Assembly (NCBI GenBank): GCA_023444445.1 | Contig: JAEXMK010000118.1 | Location: 1 to 14,836, forward strand | Length of the DNA: 14,836 nt | Reading direction: 5' to 3' | Source: Pseudomonadota bacterium | GTDB taxonomy: Bacteria > Pseudomonadota > Alphaproteobacteria > Rhizobiales > Rhizobiaceae | In this document: positions 7,644 through 14,652 of the stretch, piece by piece | Position numbering within the stretch: position 1 is the first letter of the stretch | Layout of the letters: every line of letters starts with the position of its first letter | Position numbers and translations under genes: made by a program | Notes under the pieces: generated by a model | Told to the model about the DNA's origin: nothing | Databases searched by the model: none | Seen by the model: only the letters and a program-made list of their open reading frames with translations

Positions 7644-8972
7644 ATGCTCGCCGCAAAACGAAAAACAAAAACACCGGTCCTCGTGGAACGCATCGGTCAA
7701 TTCGTCAGCCAGGTCAAAGTGGCGATGAAAAGCGACGACGCTTCGCGAAACAGGAAAATCCGCGATCTCTGGGATGCCGAGGTCCGCTACCATTTCGATA
7801 ATGGCCGCACGGAAAAGACACTCGAACTTTACATCATGAAATATCGCTATGCGCTGAAGGCCGAGTTCGGCGCAAAGAGCACCCCGCTTGCCATCTGCAA
7901 CATGAAGAAGCTGCGCGAGCGCCTGAACACCTATATTGCCCGGGCCGATTATCCGAAAACCGGGGTGGCGACATCGATTGTCGAAAAAATCGAGCGGGCG
8001 GAATTCAATACCGCCGGCCGCAAACCAACGGTTCTCCTTCGCATCGCCGATTTCATCGCCGCGATGAACGGCATGGGCACGAAGCAGGAAATGCAGGCCT
8101 TGTGGGAGGCCGAAATCGCCGTCATGAAGGGCCGCGCCCAGACAACGATCATTTCCTACATCACCAAGTATCGTAACGCCATCCGCGAGGCCTTCGGTGA
8201 CGACCATCCGATGCTGAAGATCGCCACCGGCGATGCCGCAATGTATGACGAGGCACGCCGGGTGAAGATGGAGAAGATCGCCAACAAGCACGGCGCGCTC
8301 ATCACATTCGAGAATTACCGGCAGGTGCTGAAGATCTGCGAGGATTGTCTCAAGTCCAGCGATCCCCTGATGATCGGCATCGGCCTCATCGGCATGACGG
8401 GACGCCGCCCCTATGAAGTCTTCACCCAGGCGGAGTTTTCACCTGCTCCCTATGGCAAGGGCATCTCCAAATGGAGCATCCTGTTCAACGGTCAGGCCAA
8501 GACGAAACAGGGCGAGGGCACGAAATTCGGGGTTACCTATGAAATTCCGGTCCTGACGCGCTCCGAAACCGTGCTCGCTGCCTATAAGCGCCTGCGCGAC
8601 AGTGGACAGGGGAAATTATGGCATGGCATGTCGATCGACGATTTTTCCTCGGAAACCCGTCTGCTGCTGCGCGACACGGTTTTTAACCTGTTCGAGGATT
8701 TCTGGCCGAAGGAAGAGCTTCCCAAACCCTATGGCCTGAGACATCTCTATGCGGAAGTGGCCTATCACAATTTCGCACCGCCCCATGTGACCAAGAACAG
8801 CTATTTCGCCGCCATTCTCGGCCACAACAATAACGACCTCGAAACGTCGCTATCCTACATGACCTACACGCTGCCGGAAGATCGCGACGATGCACTGGCG
8901 CGCTTGAAGCGGACCAATGAGCGGACATTGCAGCAAATGGCCACGATCGCCCCGGTGTCCCGCAAGGGGTGA
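7644..8972 (+). CDS. telA: TelA protelomerase (hairpin telomere resolvase)
   Basis: TelA cuts replicated telomere junctions of the linear Agrobacterium chromid and rejoins each strand to its partner, making covalently closed hairpin ends. The 442-aa length matches the characterised A. tumefaciens enzyme, and the sequence is recognisable throughout. Residues 1-100 form the N-terminal domain, about 100-215 a helical DNA-binding central domain with SYITKYRNAIREAFG (171-185), and 218-442 a tyrosine-recombinase-like catalytic domain. The active-site set is complete: R255 in TGRRPYEVF, K286 in NGQAKTKQG, R366 in YGLRHLY, H394 in ILGHNNND and nucleophile Y405 in TSLSYMTY. The start has a good ribosome site (AGGGAG, 7-base gap). 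The substrate telomeres would be on another replicon, so it acts in trans; no telomere-like long AT palindrome is seen here. It stands alone after lpiA-acvB, an order I recall from A. tumefaciens C58. Confidence 0.97.
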   Translation: MLAAKRKTKTPVLVERIGQFVSQVKVAMKSDDASRNRKIRDLWDAEVRYHFDNGRTEKTLELYIMKYRYALKAEFGAKSTPLAICNMKKLRERLNTYIARADYPKTGVATSIVEKIERAEFNTAGRKPTVLLRIADFIAAMNGMGTKQEMQALWEAEIAVMKGRAQTTIISYITKYRNAIREAFGDDHPMLKIATGDAAMYDEARRVKMEKIANKHGALITFENYRQVLKICEDCLKSSDPLMIGIGLIGMTGRRPYEVFTQAEFSPAPYGKGISKWSILFNGQAKTKQGEGTKFGVTYEIPVLTRSETVLAAYKRLRDSGQGKLWHGMSIDDFSSETRLLLRDTVFNLFEDFWPKEELPKPYGLRHLYAEVAYHNFAPPHVTKNSYFAAILGHNNNDLETSLSYMTYTLPEDRDDALARLKRTNERTLQQMATIAPVSRKG

Positions 8973-9064
8973 TGCGTCAGTGCGGGTTTTCGGCTCGCAG
9001 CAGCCGATAGGCGCGCACCAGCGTCTGCGCAGATGCCGTGCAATGTACTTGCAACAACCGGTTC

Positions 9065-9479
9065 CTATGCCTGCGAAACGTTACCGCAGAAAGGAACCTC
9101 CATGTCCAACCGAGCCTCGCTTGCAGTCCCGGCAGCAATCTTCCTCAGGCGGGAGCAGTTCCTCGATCGCAAAAGGCTTGGCAAGATAGTCATCCGCCCC
9201 CGCATCCAGCCCATCAATACGGTGATCGACACTTCCGAGCGCCGTCAGAACAAGGATCGGGACGGAGTGTTTGCTGCGGCGAAGCGAAGCCACCAGGTTC
9301 AACCCTTCGCCATCGGGAAGACGGCGATCCAGAACCAGAACATCGTAAGAGCCGTCACGCGCGAGAGCATCGGCATCGCTGATGGTGCTCACGTGATCGG
9401 CAAGCACATCCCGCCGGCGCAACGCCTCAAGAAGCGCGCGTGCCATTTCGGGTTCATCCTCAAGAAGCAAGATTCGCAA
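9065..9479 (-). pseudogene. Decayed OmpR-family response regulator: intact receiver, frameshift, DNA-binding domain lost
   Basis: The likely start is TTG at 9479 (MRILLLEDEP) with GGGGA about 6 bases upstream. The receiver is complete: acidic pair D8/E9, phospho-acceptor D51 in VLDRRLPDG, T79 in VLTALG and K101 in LAKPFA. After FAIEELL the frame turns to PPEEDCCRDC and stops at 9081. From the neighbouring frame, however, the same bases read RLRKIAAGTASEARLDMEVPFCGNVS, the normal linker and first strand of the winged-helix domain. One extra or two missing bases near 9150-9153 explain this. Even in the restored frame a TAG follows at 9065, only 27 codons on, and no winged helix remains before telA. 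The reading is thus a frameshift plus a truncation or deletion. No partner kinase is present. A receiver-only protein could still be made, but the abnormal tail argues for a pseudogene. Confidence 0.75.
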
Positions 9480-9526
9480 TGACGTTCCCCAAGATGAATC
9501 CTTGCCGTCCACACCACTGGTGGGTG

Positions 9527-9543
9527 AATGTTGCAGCAACATT
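9527..9543. promoter_or_regulatory. 17-bp perfect dyad AATGTTGC-A-GCAACATT, operator candidate
   Basis: Eight-base arms flank a single central A, 48 bases upstream of the response-regulator remnant and 65 bases past the tetR stop. A second short dyad, CACCACTGGTG, lies at about 9512-9522. The spacing suits a repressor or autoregulated response regulator; a weak 7-bp hairpin is the alternative. No T-run follows, so it does not look like a tetR terminator. Confidence 0.45.
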
Positions 9544-9607
9544 GCAGGGAGCCAGCCGGCCGGCGCGTCATTCTGTACATGACCAGGATGCCACCGCAAC
9601 AGACGCG

Positions 9608-10261
9608 TCACGCAATCAGACCCTGGGCCTTAGAACCCGGCCTGTACCCATGTCTCGCATAAAACCGGTCGAGTTCGCGCTGCTGCGCCACCTCGCCGGT
9701 ATAGATGGCAATATAGTCGGGAATCCTCTGCATCCGCACCGCCACATCTTCCTCCGATTGCATGGAAATATAGCCGATCTGAACGAGATAGGTGGTGCGG
9801 GCACGTACATCCGCCATGGTTTCACCGTGGCCGAAACGCCTGAACATGCGTGAAAGTGCGGCCATCCTCATCTCGTCGGCCTTGCCAACCTCCGCAAGAA
9901 TCTCGCTCGACTGGAGGGCCCAGCTTCGAACCGCAAATTCGAACCGGCTGTCGAAAAGCGAGGAATCCAGCCAGCAATCGAAAATATTTAGCATGGCTTC
10001 GGCAAGAGTTTCGGCATAGGCCTCTGATTGCCGGACAATGCTGCCCGTATTCTTCTCACGCCAGCGAGAGACGAGCGCAGCTAACAACTGCTCCCTGTCC
10101 TTGAAGAACCAGTAAAAGCTCGTGCGCGACACGTTCAGCTTTTTTGCCAAAGGCAGGATCTTGACGGAATCCACACCCGATTCCAGCAGGGCCTGATAGG
10201 CGGCCTCGAGCCACCCCTCATACGAACCGCGCCAGACTGTCTCGTTTAATGTCGCTTCCAT
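9608..10261 (-). CDS. TetR-family transcriptional regulator
   Basis: A 217-aa DNA-binding regulator. Residues 13-60 form the TetR N-terminal domain, with the helix-turn-helix at about 34-56 (ILPLAKKLNVSRTSFYWFF) followed by KDREQLLAALV. The rest is a helical ligand-binding and dimerisation domain with no recognisable effector signature (FDCWLDSSLFDSRFEFAVRSW). Start ATG 10261 has AGGA about 6 bases upstream. It is divergent from the 678-aa flavoenzyme across a 144-base gap holding a palindrome, so it most likely controls that gene and itself, relieved by the enzyme's substrate or a metabolite. That role is inferred from arrangement only. Confidence 0.9.
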   Translation of the reverse strand: MEATLNETVWRGSYEGWLEAAYQALLESGVDSVKILPLAKKLNVSRTSFYWFFKDREQLLAALVSRWREKNTGSIVRQSEAYAETLAEAMLNIFDCWLDSSLFDSRFEFAVRSWALQSSEILAEVGKADEMRMAALSRMFRRFGHGETMADVRARTTYLVQIGYISMQSEEDVAVRMQRIPDYIAIYTGEVAQQRELDRFYARHGYRPGSKAQGLIA

Positions 10262-10324
10262 GAAGATTTCCTATCAAATCCGCCTATGCGCGACAACACG
10301 AATGTTCAGCTGTGTCGAAGTAAC

Positions 10325-10373
10325 AAACACCTGTGTTTTCTTAATTGACACATATGTACATTCCCGCTTAGCC
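10325..10373 (+). promoter_or_regulatory. Flavoenzyme promoter with adjacent palindrome AAACAC-CT-GTGTTT
   Basis: TTGACA at 10345-10350 is a consensus -35; TTAGCC at 10368-10373 lies 17 bases on as a weak -10. The dyad AAACACCTGTGTTT (10325-10338, 6-bp arms) ends 6 bases before the -35, and an 8-bp palindrome ACATATGT (10350-10357) lies in the spacer. Either could be the operator of the divergent TetR protein. Confidence 0.45.
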
Positions 10374-10405
10374 TCCTGTCACGAAACATCTCCGGAGCAT
10401 GGCGC

Positions 10406-12442
10406 ATGTCGAATGATCCTCTTCTTCAGCCCTACCAACTGAAGCACCTCACTTTAAGAAATCGCATCATCGTCACCTCGCATGAGCCAGCCTATCCGGA
10501 AGATGGCATGCCGAAGGGGCGCTACCGTGCCTACACGGTGGAGCGAGCAAAAGGCGGCGTCGCCCTGACGATGACGGCCGGCTCCGCCGCCGTTTCCAAA
10601 GACAGCCCGCCGGTCTTCAACAATCTCCTCGCCTACAAGGATGAGATCGTTCCGTGGATCAGGGAAATGACCGATGCCGTGCATGAGCAGGGTGCGGCGA
10701 TCATGATCCAGCTGACCCATCTCGGCCGTCGCACCCGCTGGGACAAGGGCGACTGGCTGCCAGTGCTCGCCCCCTCCCATCAGCGGGAAGCGGCGCACCG
10801 AGCCTTTCCGAAGAAGATAGAGGACTGGGACATTGAGCGCGTTATCAAAGACTTCGCCGATGCCGCCGAACGCATGAAGGCCGGTGGCATGGATGGCGTT
10901 GAGCTTGAAGCCTACGGCCACCTCATCGACCAGTTCATATCCCCGCTGACCAACGAGCTTGATGGACCTTATGGCGGCTCGCTGGATAACCGCATGCGCT
11001 TCTGTCTCGATGTCTTTAAGGCGATGCGAAAACGCGTGGGTGACGATTTCATTCTCGGGGTCCGTTATACCGCCGACGAATGTCTCGAGGGTGGCACGGG
11101 CAAGGCAGAGGGCCTCGAAATCTCCAGACGGCTGAAGGATAGCGGGCTGATCGACTATCTCAATGTCATCAGGGGCCATATCGACACCGATCCCGGGCTG
11201 ACCGACGTCATTCCCATTCAGGGCATGGCCAATGCGCCGCATCTGGATTTCGCCGGTGAAATCCGTGCCACGACCCGCTTCCCCACCTTCCATGCCGCCA
11301 AAATTCAGGACGTCGCGACCGCCCGCCATGCGATCGCCTCCGGCAAGGTCGACATGGTTGGCATGACGCGCGCGCACATGACGGATCCGCATATTGTGCG
11401 CAAGATCATGGAGAAACGCGAGGACGATATTCGCCCCTGTGTCGGCGCCAATTATTGTCTCGACCGTATCTATCAGGGCGGTCTCGCCTTCTGCATCCAC
11501 AATGCGGCAACCGGCCGTGAAGAAACCATGCCGCACGAGATCACCAGAGCGGCGCAGCGCCGGAAGGTGGTCATCGTCGGCGCCGGTCCGGCCGGGCTTG
11601 AGGCGGCGCGTGTGTGCGCCGAACGCGGCCACGACGTTGTCGTCTTCGAGGCCGCGAACGATGCCGGCGGCCAGATACGCCTGACAGCGCAAAGCGAGCG
11701 CCGCCGCGAGATGATCAGCATCATCGACTGGCGCATGAGCCAGTGCGAGAGGCTCGGCGTCACCTTCCATTTCAACAGCTGGGCGGAGGCCGACACGGTC
11801 CTTTCGGAAAACCCCGACGTGGTCATCATCGCCACGGGCGGACTGCCGCATACCGATGTTCTTTCAAAGGGCAACGACCTCGTCGTTTCTGCCTGGGATA
11901 TCATTTCCGGTGACGTCAAACCGGGCACGAATGTGCTGGTCTTCGACGATGCCGGCGATCATGCCGGCCTACAGGCCGCCGAATGTCTGGCAAAGGCGGG
12001 CGCGAAGGTCGAGATCATGACGCCGGACCGCGCTTTTGCACCGGAGGTCATGGCCATGAACCTCGTTCCTTACATGCGCGCGCTGCAGAAACTCGATGTC
12101 ACCTTCACCGTCACCTACCGGCTGGAAGCGGCGGAAAGAAACGGCAACCAGCTCATTGCCCATGTCGGCAGCGATTATGGCGGCGTTGCCAAAACAAGGA
12201 TCGTGGATCAGATCGTCGTCAATCACGGCACGGTGCCACTGGACGAGCTCTATTTCGAGCTCAAACCCGGTTCGAAAAACCTCGGCGAAACCTCCTATGA
12301 TGCCCTGCTGGCGGGTACGACCCAGACAGTGGAGCGCAATCCGGCCGGTACATACCGGCTCTTCCGCATCGGCGACGCCGTCGCCGCGCGCAACACCCAT
12401 GCCGCGATCTACGATGCACTGCGTCTGGCAAAGGACATCTAA
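10406..12442 (+). CDS. FMN/FAD/iron-sulfur amine demethylase, dimethylglycine / N-methylproline demethylase type (old yellow enzyme-trimethylamine dehydrogenase family)
   Basis: The 678-aa protein has the trimethylamine-dehydrogenase layout. Residues 1-340 are an FMN-binding TIM barrel (LRNRIIVTSHE, QLTHLGRRTRW, DGVELEAYGHLIDQF, VDMVGMTRAHMTDPH). Residues 343-370 are a cysteine cluster (PCVGANYC, AFCIHNAATGRE). From 386 on is an FAD/NAD-type Rossmann module with VVIVGAGPAGLEA (388-400). Such enzymes oxidatively remove N-methyl groups from small amines or betaine products, passing electrons to a flavoprotein. CVGANYC and the barrel motifs fit, from memory, DgcA-like dimethylglycine or N-methylproline demethylases better than dienoyl-CoA reductases. 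The cysteines are at 345, 351 and 363, with Ala348 where trimethylamine dehydrogenase has a ligand. Start ATG 10406 has CCGGAG 8 bases upstream; an out-of-frame ATG at 10399 opens a 5-codon reading frame over it. No electron-transfer subunits or transport genes are adjacent. The substrate is unknown. Confidence 0.88.
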   Translation: MSNDPLLQPYQLKHLTLRNRIIVTSHEPAYPEDGMPKGRYRAYTVERAKGGVALTMTAGSAAVSKDSPPVFNNLLAYKDEIVPWIREMTDAVHEQGAAIMIQLTHLGRRTRWDKGDWLPVLAPSHQREAAHRAFPKKIEDWDIERVIKDFADAAERMKAGGMDGVELEAYGHLIDQFISPLTNELDGPYGGSLDNRMRFCLDVFKAMRKRVGDDFILGVRYTADECLEGGTGKAEGLEISRRLKDSGLIDYLNVIRGHIDTDPGLTDVIPIQGMANAPHLDFAGEIRATTRFPTFHAAKIQDVATARHAIASGKVDMVGMTRAHMTDPHIVRKIMEKREDDIRPCVGANYCLDRIYQGGLAFCIHNAATGREETMPHEITRAAQRRKVVIVGAGPAGLEAARVCAERGHDVVVFEAANDAGGQIRLTAQSERRREMISIIDWRMSQCERLGVTFHFNSWAEADTVLSENPDVVIIATGGLPHTDVLSKGNDLVVSAWDIISGDVKPGTNVLVFDDAGDHAGLQAAECLAKAGAKVEIMTPDRAFAPEVMAMNLVPYMRALQKLDVTFTVTYRLEAAERNGNQLIAHVGSDYGGVAKTRIVDQIVVNHGTVPLDELYFELKPGSKNLGETSYDALLAGTTQTVERNPAGTYRLFRIGDAVAARNTHAAIYDALRLAKDI

Positions 12443-12648
12443 GACGGAAGTCGTCATCTTCGTGAATCGCAACGGCCTCAGGTAGTGCGATGCGTCGAAA
12501 CTGACCGTGGTTATGATGCCGACTGGTTTCGTAACACTTTACAGGCGAAGAGGATCGCTCCCTGCGTTCCGGGTCGGGAATCCCGGCGAGGACGCCCAAT
12601 ACGATGCCGCAACCGTCATCTTCCGGCTGTAATCAGTGGGTCGTGAGC
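12443..12648. other. Convergent intergenic region, no gene seen
   Basis: These 206 bases lie between two converging genes. I see only a weak inverted repeat, CCGGG (12569-12573) and CCCGG (12582-12586), with no T-run. No supported reading frame or clear terminator for either neighbour was found. Confidence 0.5.
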
Positions 12649-13674
12649 CTAAACCCTCTTTAAAAAATAGTGCCCTACACCCCACACATCACCGCCCTCA
12701 TGCCCGAAAAGCCCTGCGGTTGCCAGGAAGAACAATCGCCATCGCCTTTCCCACAGCCGGGCATCGGCGCCATAGGTTTGCTGCAGAATGGGTCGGATGC
12801 GGTCAATTTTGTTGTCGAAATTTTCGAGCCAGTCGAGCGCTGTCCGACGATAGTGCGAGCCTGACCAGCGCCACTCCTGCTCGACGGTGAAAAACTCATT
12901 GAAGCGATGCGGAAGGTCGAAGGCCGGCATGATGCCGCCGGTGAAGAAGTGCCGGGCGATCCAGTCGGCAGGATTGTTGTGGTCGAAACGATAGGATCGG
13001 TCGCGGTGGTTAAACACGTGCAGGAAAAACCTGCCGTCCGGCTTCAGCCACGAGTGAACACGCTCGAACAACGCGCGCCAATTCGACATATGTTCGAACA
13101 TTTCCACCGATACGACACGGTCGAACCGATCTTCCGTCGTGAAATCATTCATATCGGCCGTCACGACAGAAAGGTTTGACAACCCCCGTTCTCGGGCACG
13201 ACCGATTATATATTCGCGCTGCGACACGGAGTTCGAAACTGATGTGATGCGGGCATTTGGGAAACGGCCGGCCATATAGAGGGATAACGAACCCCATCCG
13301 CAGCCAAGTTCCAGAATATCCATGCCGTCTTCAAGGCCGGCATGGTTGGAGGTCTCGGCCAAAGCGACATTTTCAGCTTCATCCAGCGTCGTCGTGGCAT
13401 CGTCATAATAGCAGCAGGAATATTTGCGCTGCTTTCCCAGAACGAGCGCGAAAAAGGCGGCTGGTACTTCGTAATGCTGCTTGTTCGCATCGTCGGTATG
13501 GCTGGCGACGGGAAAATTCACCATATCCGCCGCGAAAGCCTCTTCCGCACCCGCTGGCGTAACGGCAAGCCGCCGTTTTGTCCGTGCGCAGAGCATATCT
13601 ATTCCGGCGAGTGTCACGCTGTCGCTGAGCGGCGCGCGCTCGGCGGCGTTGATGGCGAATGCGAGCATGTTCAT
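12649..13674 (-). CDS. Cyclopropane-fatty-acid-synthase-like SAM-dependent methyltransferase
   Basis: A 341-aa class I methyltransferase of the CFA synthase family (COG2230), which methylates double bonds of acyl chains in membrane phospholipids. Visible motifs: QHYEVPAAFF (66-75), YSCCYY (85-90), SAM motif I ILELGCGWGSLS (120-131), SNSVSQREYI (147-156), VVSVEMFEHM (187-196) and HVFNHR near 219-224. The N-terminal region is shorter than in E. coli Cfa (382 aa), typical of the branch paired with DUF1295 and FAD-oxidase genes. Start ATG 13674 overlaps the upstream gene's TGA by 4 bases (ATGA), showing translational coupling. Classical cyclopropane formation or a related methylation (for example in furan fatty acid synthesis in other alphaproteobacteria) cannot be separated from sequence alone. 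The acceptor is therefore inferred. Confidence 0.9.
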   Translation of the reverse strand: MNMLAFAINAAERAPLSDSVTLAGIDMLCARTKRRLAVTPAGAEEAFAADMVNFPVASHTDDANKQHYEVPAAFFALVLGKQRKYSCCYYDDATTTLDEAENVALAETSNHAGLEDGMDILELGCGWGSLSLYMAGRFPNARITSVSNSVSQREYIIGRARERGLSNLSVVTADMNDFTTEDRFDRVVSVEMFEHMSNWRALFERVHSWLKPDGRFFLHVFNHRDRSYRFDHNNPADWIARHFFTGGIMPAFDLPHRFNEFFTVEQEWRWSGSHYRRTALDWLENFDNKIDRIRPILQQTYGADARLWERRWRLFFLATAGLFGHEGGDVWGVGHYFLKRV

Positions 13675-14477
13675 GGCCTGTCCTCGTTCTTGCGCGGCCC
13701 CGGAAAAAAGGCGTTGACGCGTTGTTGAAGGGCGCGGAATTTTTCCCCGCGCGATTGCAGCATATGGTCTTCAAGCGGCGGAATCCCGGAGACGTGGACA
13801 AGCAGCCAATACATCATCGCCGGCGCGGCGAGCGATACCCATGAAAAGGCCGGCCCCTGAATGGCCAACAGCGGAAAACTGCACCAGAAAAGCCATTCGA
13901 AAAAATAGTTGGGGTGACGGGAATAACGCCACAGACCGGTTTCGCAGACACTGGTTTTTGCCGCTGCGGTCTTTCTGAATTTGGAGAGCTGGGCGTCGGA
14001 GAGCGCTTCGCCTGCCAGCGCGCCAAGGCCAACCACCATGGCGATAAGGTCAACCATACGCGGAAACCCATGGGTGTTGCTTGCCGCAAGATAGACCGCA
14101 AGAACGAGCACGAAAGCGGCGATTGCCTGTATCTGCAGGAAGATGAACAGCCGCAGGGCGGCAGCGCTCCCCCATTGTTCCATAAGCTTTGCGTAGCGGG
14201 GATCCTCCCCGCCTCCTCGCGTGCGCATGCCGATATGGCCGGCAAGCCGCAGGGACCAGACAACGACCAGGAAAAGTGTAGCACCGCGGCGCCAGCCATC
14301 TCCGCTGGCGAAAACAACAGCGAAAATTCCGCCAAGCCCGACAGTCACCGCCCAGACCGTGTCGATCCAGCCGCTTGAACCGGTTGCTCTCTGCAATGCC
14401 CAAGCGCCCGCCATTAGAAGTGAGATGAGAATGGCAAGCGCCAGGACTACAGAAAACATCACCACTTCGCTCGCCAT
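13671..14477 (-). CDS. DUF1295 integral membrane protein, steroid 5-alpha-reductase-like
   Basis: A 268-aa polytopic protein with about six hydrophobic segments (starting near residues 7, 37, 66, 112, 141 and 191). Family signatures are SGWIDTVWAV (35-44), WSLRLAGHIGMRTRGGGEDPRY (a split view: WSLRLAGHI 74-82, GGEDPRY 89-95), ETGLWRYSRHPNYFFEW (179-195) and GIPPLEDHM (231-239). GLWRYSRHPNYF is the SAM/NADPH-site motif shared with isoprenylcysteine methyltransferases and sterol reductases; the actual reaction of DUF1295 is not established. The start at ATG 14477 has a poor ribosome site. ATG 14459 (MFSVVLALA) is an alternative with an equally weak one. The gene leads a two-gene operon with the CFA-like methyltransferase and probably acts on the same lipid. 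Confidence 0.85.
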   Translation of the reverse strand: MASEVVMFSVVLALAILISLLMAGAWALQRATGSSGWIDTVWAVTVGLGGIFAVVFASGDGWRRGATLFLVVVWSLRLAGHIGMRTRGGGEDPRYAKLMEQWGSAAALRLFIFLQIQAIAAFVLVLAVYLAASNTHGFPRMVDLIAMVVGLGALAGEALSDAQLSKFRKTAAAKTSVCETGLWRYSRHPNYFFEWLFWCSFPLLAIQGPAFSWVSLAAPAMMYWLLVHVSGIPPLEDHMLQSRGEKFRALQQRVNAFFPGPRKNEDRP

Positions 14478-14652
14478 TTTGAACTGTTTGAGGTCGGGTC
14501 TCGTGATGGCGAATACGAGCGGACTGGCAAAAGAGTTTCAGGCGCCGGACAAAATTTCAAAAAAATCGATGCGAAGGTGAAACTGATCGGGCTGCCTCCT
14601 CGTAGATGTGGCGGTCCCCAAGACTGGATTGGCAGTGCGATAGCGAGGAAAA
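14478..14652. promoter_or_regulatory. Divergent promoter region of the lipid-modification trio
   Basis: These 175 bases lie between the DUF1295 and FAD-oxidase starts. AGTTTCA (14534-14540) and TGAAACT (14578-14584) are exact inverted copies 37 bases apart, and a further TTTCA lies at 14555-14559. No standard -35/-10 pair is obvious, which would fit an alternative sigma factor, but I could not match a known one. Confidence 0.3.

Noticed and set aside
8990..9007. TCGGCT/AGCCGA hairpin after telA as a terminator
   Set aside because: The stem is only 6 bp and no T-run follows on the plus strand.
9033..9482. Plus-strand 149-codon frame between telA and tetR
   Set aside because: It is antisense to the response-regulator remnant, whose receiver motifs are unmistakable.
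10454..11851. 465-codon open frame antisense to the flavoenzyme
   Set aside because: It mirrors a well-supported 678-aa enzyme and shows no motif of its own.
12569..12586. CCGGG/CCCGG inverted repeat as a bidirectional terminator
   Set aside because: The arms are 5 bp and neither strand has a following T-run; position is about 60 to 130 bases from the two stops.
14584..14608. TGATCG...TAGATG as a sigma-E (ChrR-type) promoter for the oxidase
   Set aside because: The spacer is 13 bases, too short for that promoter class, and the -35 deviates from TGATCC.
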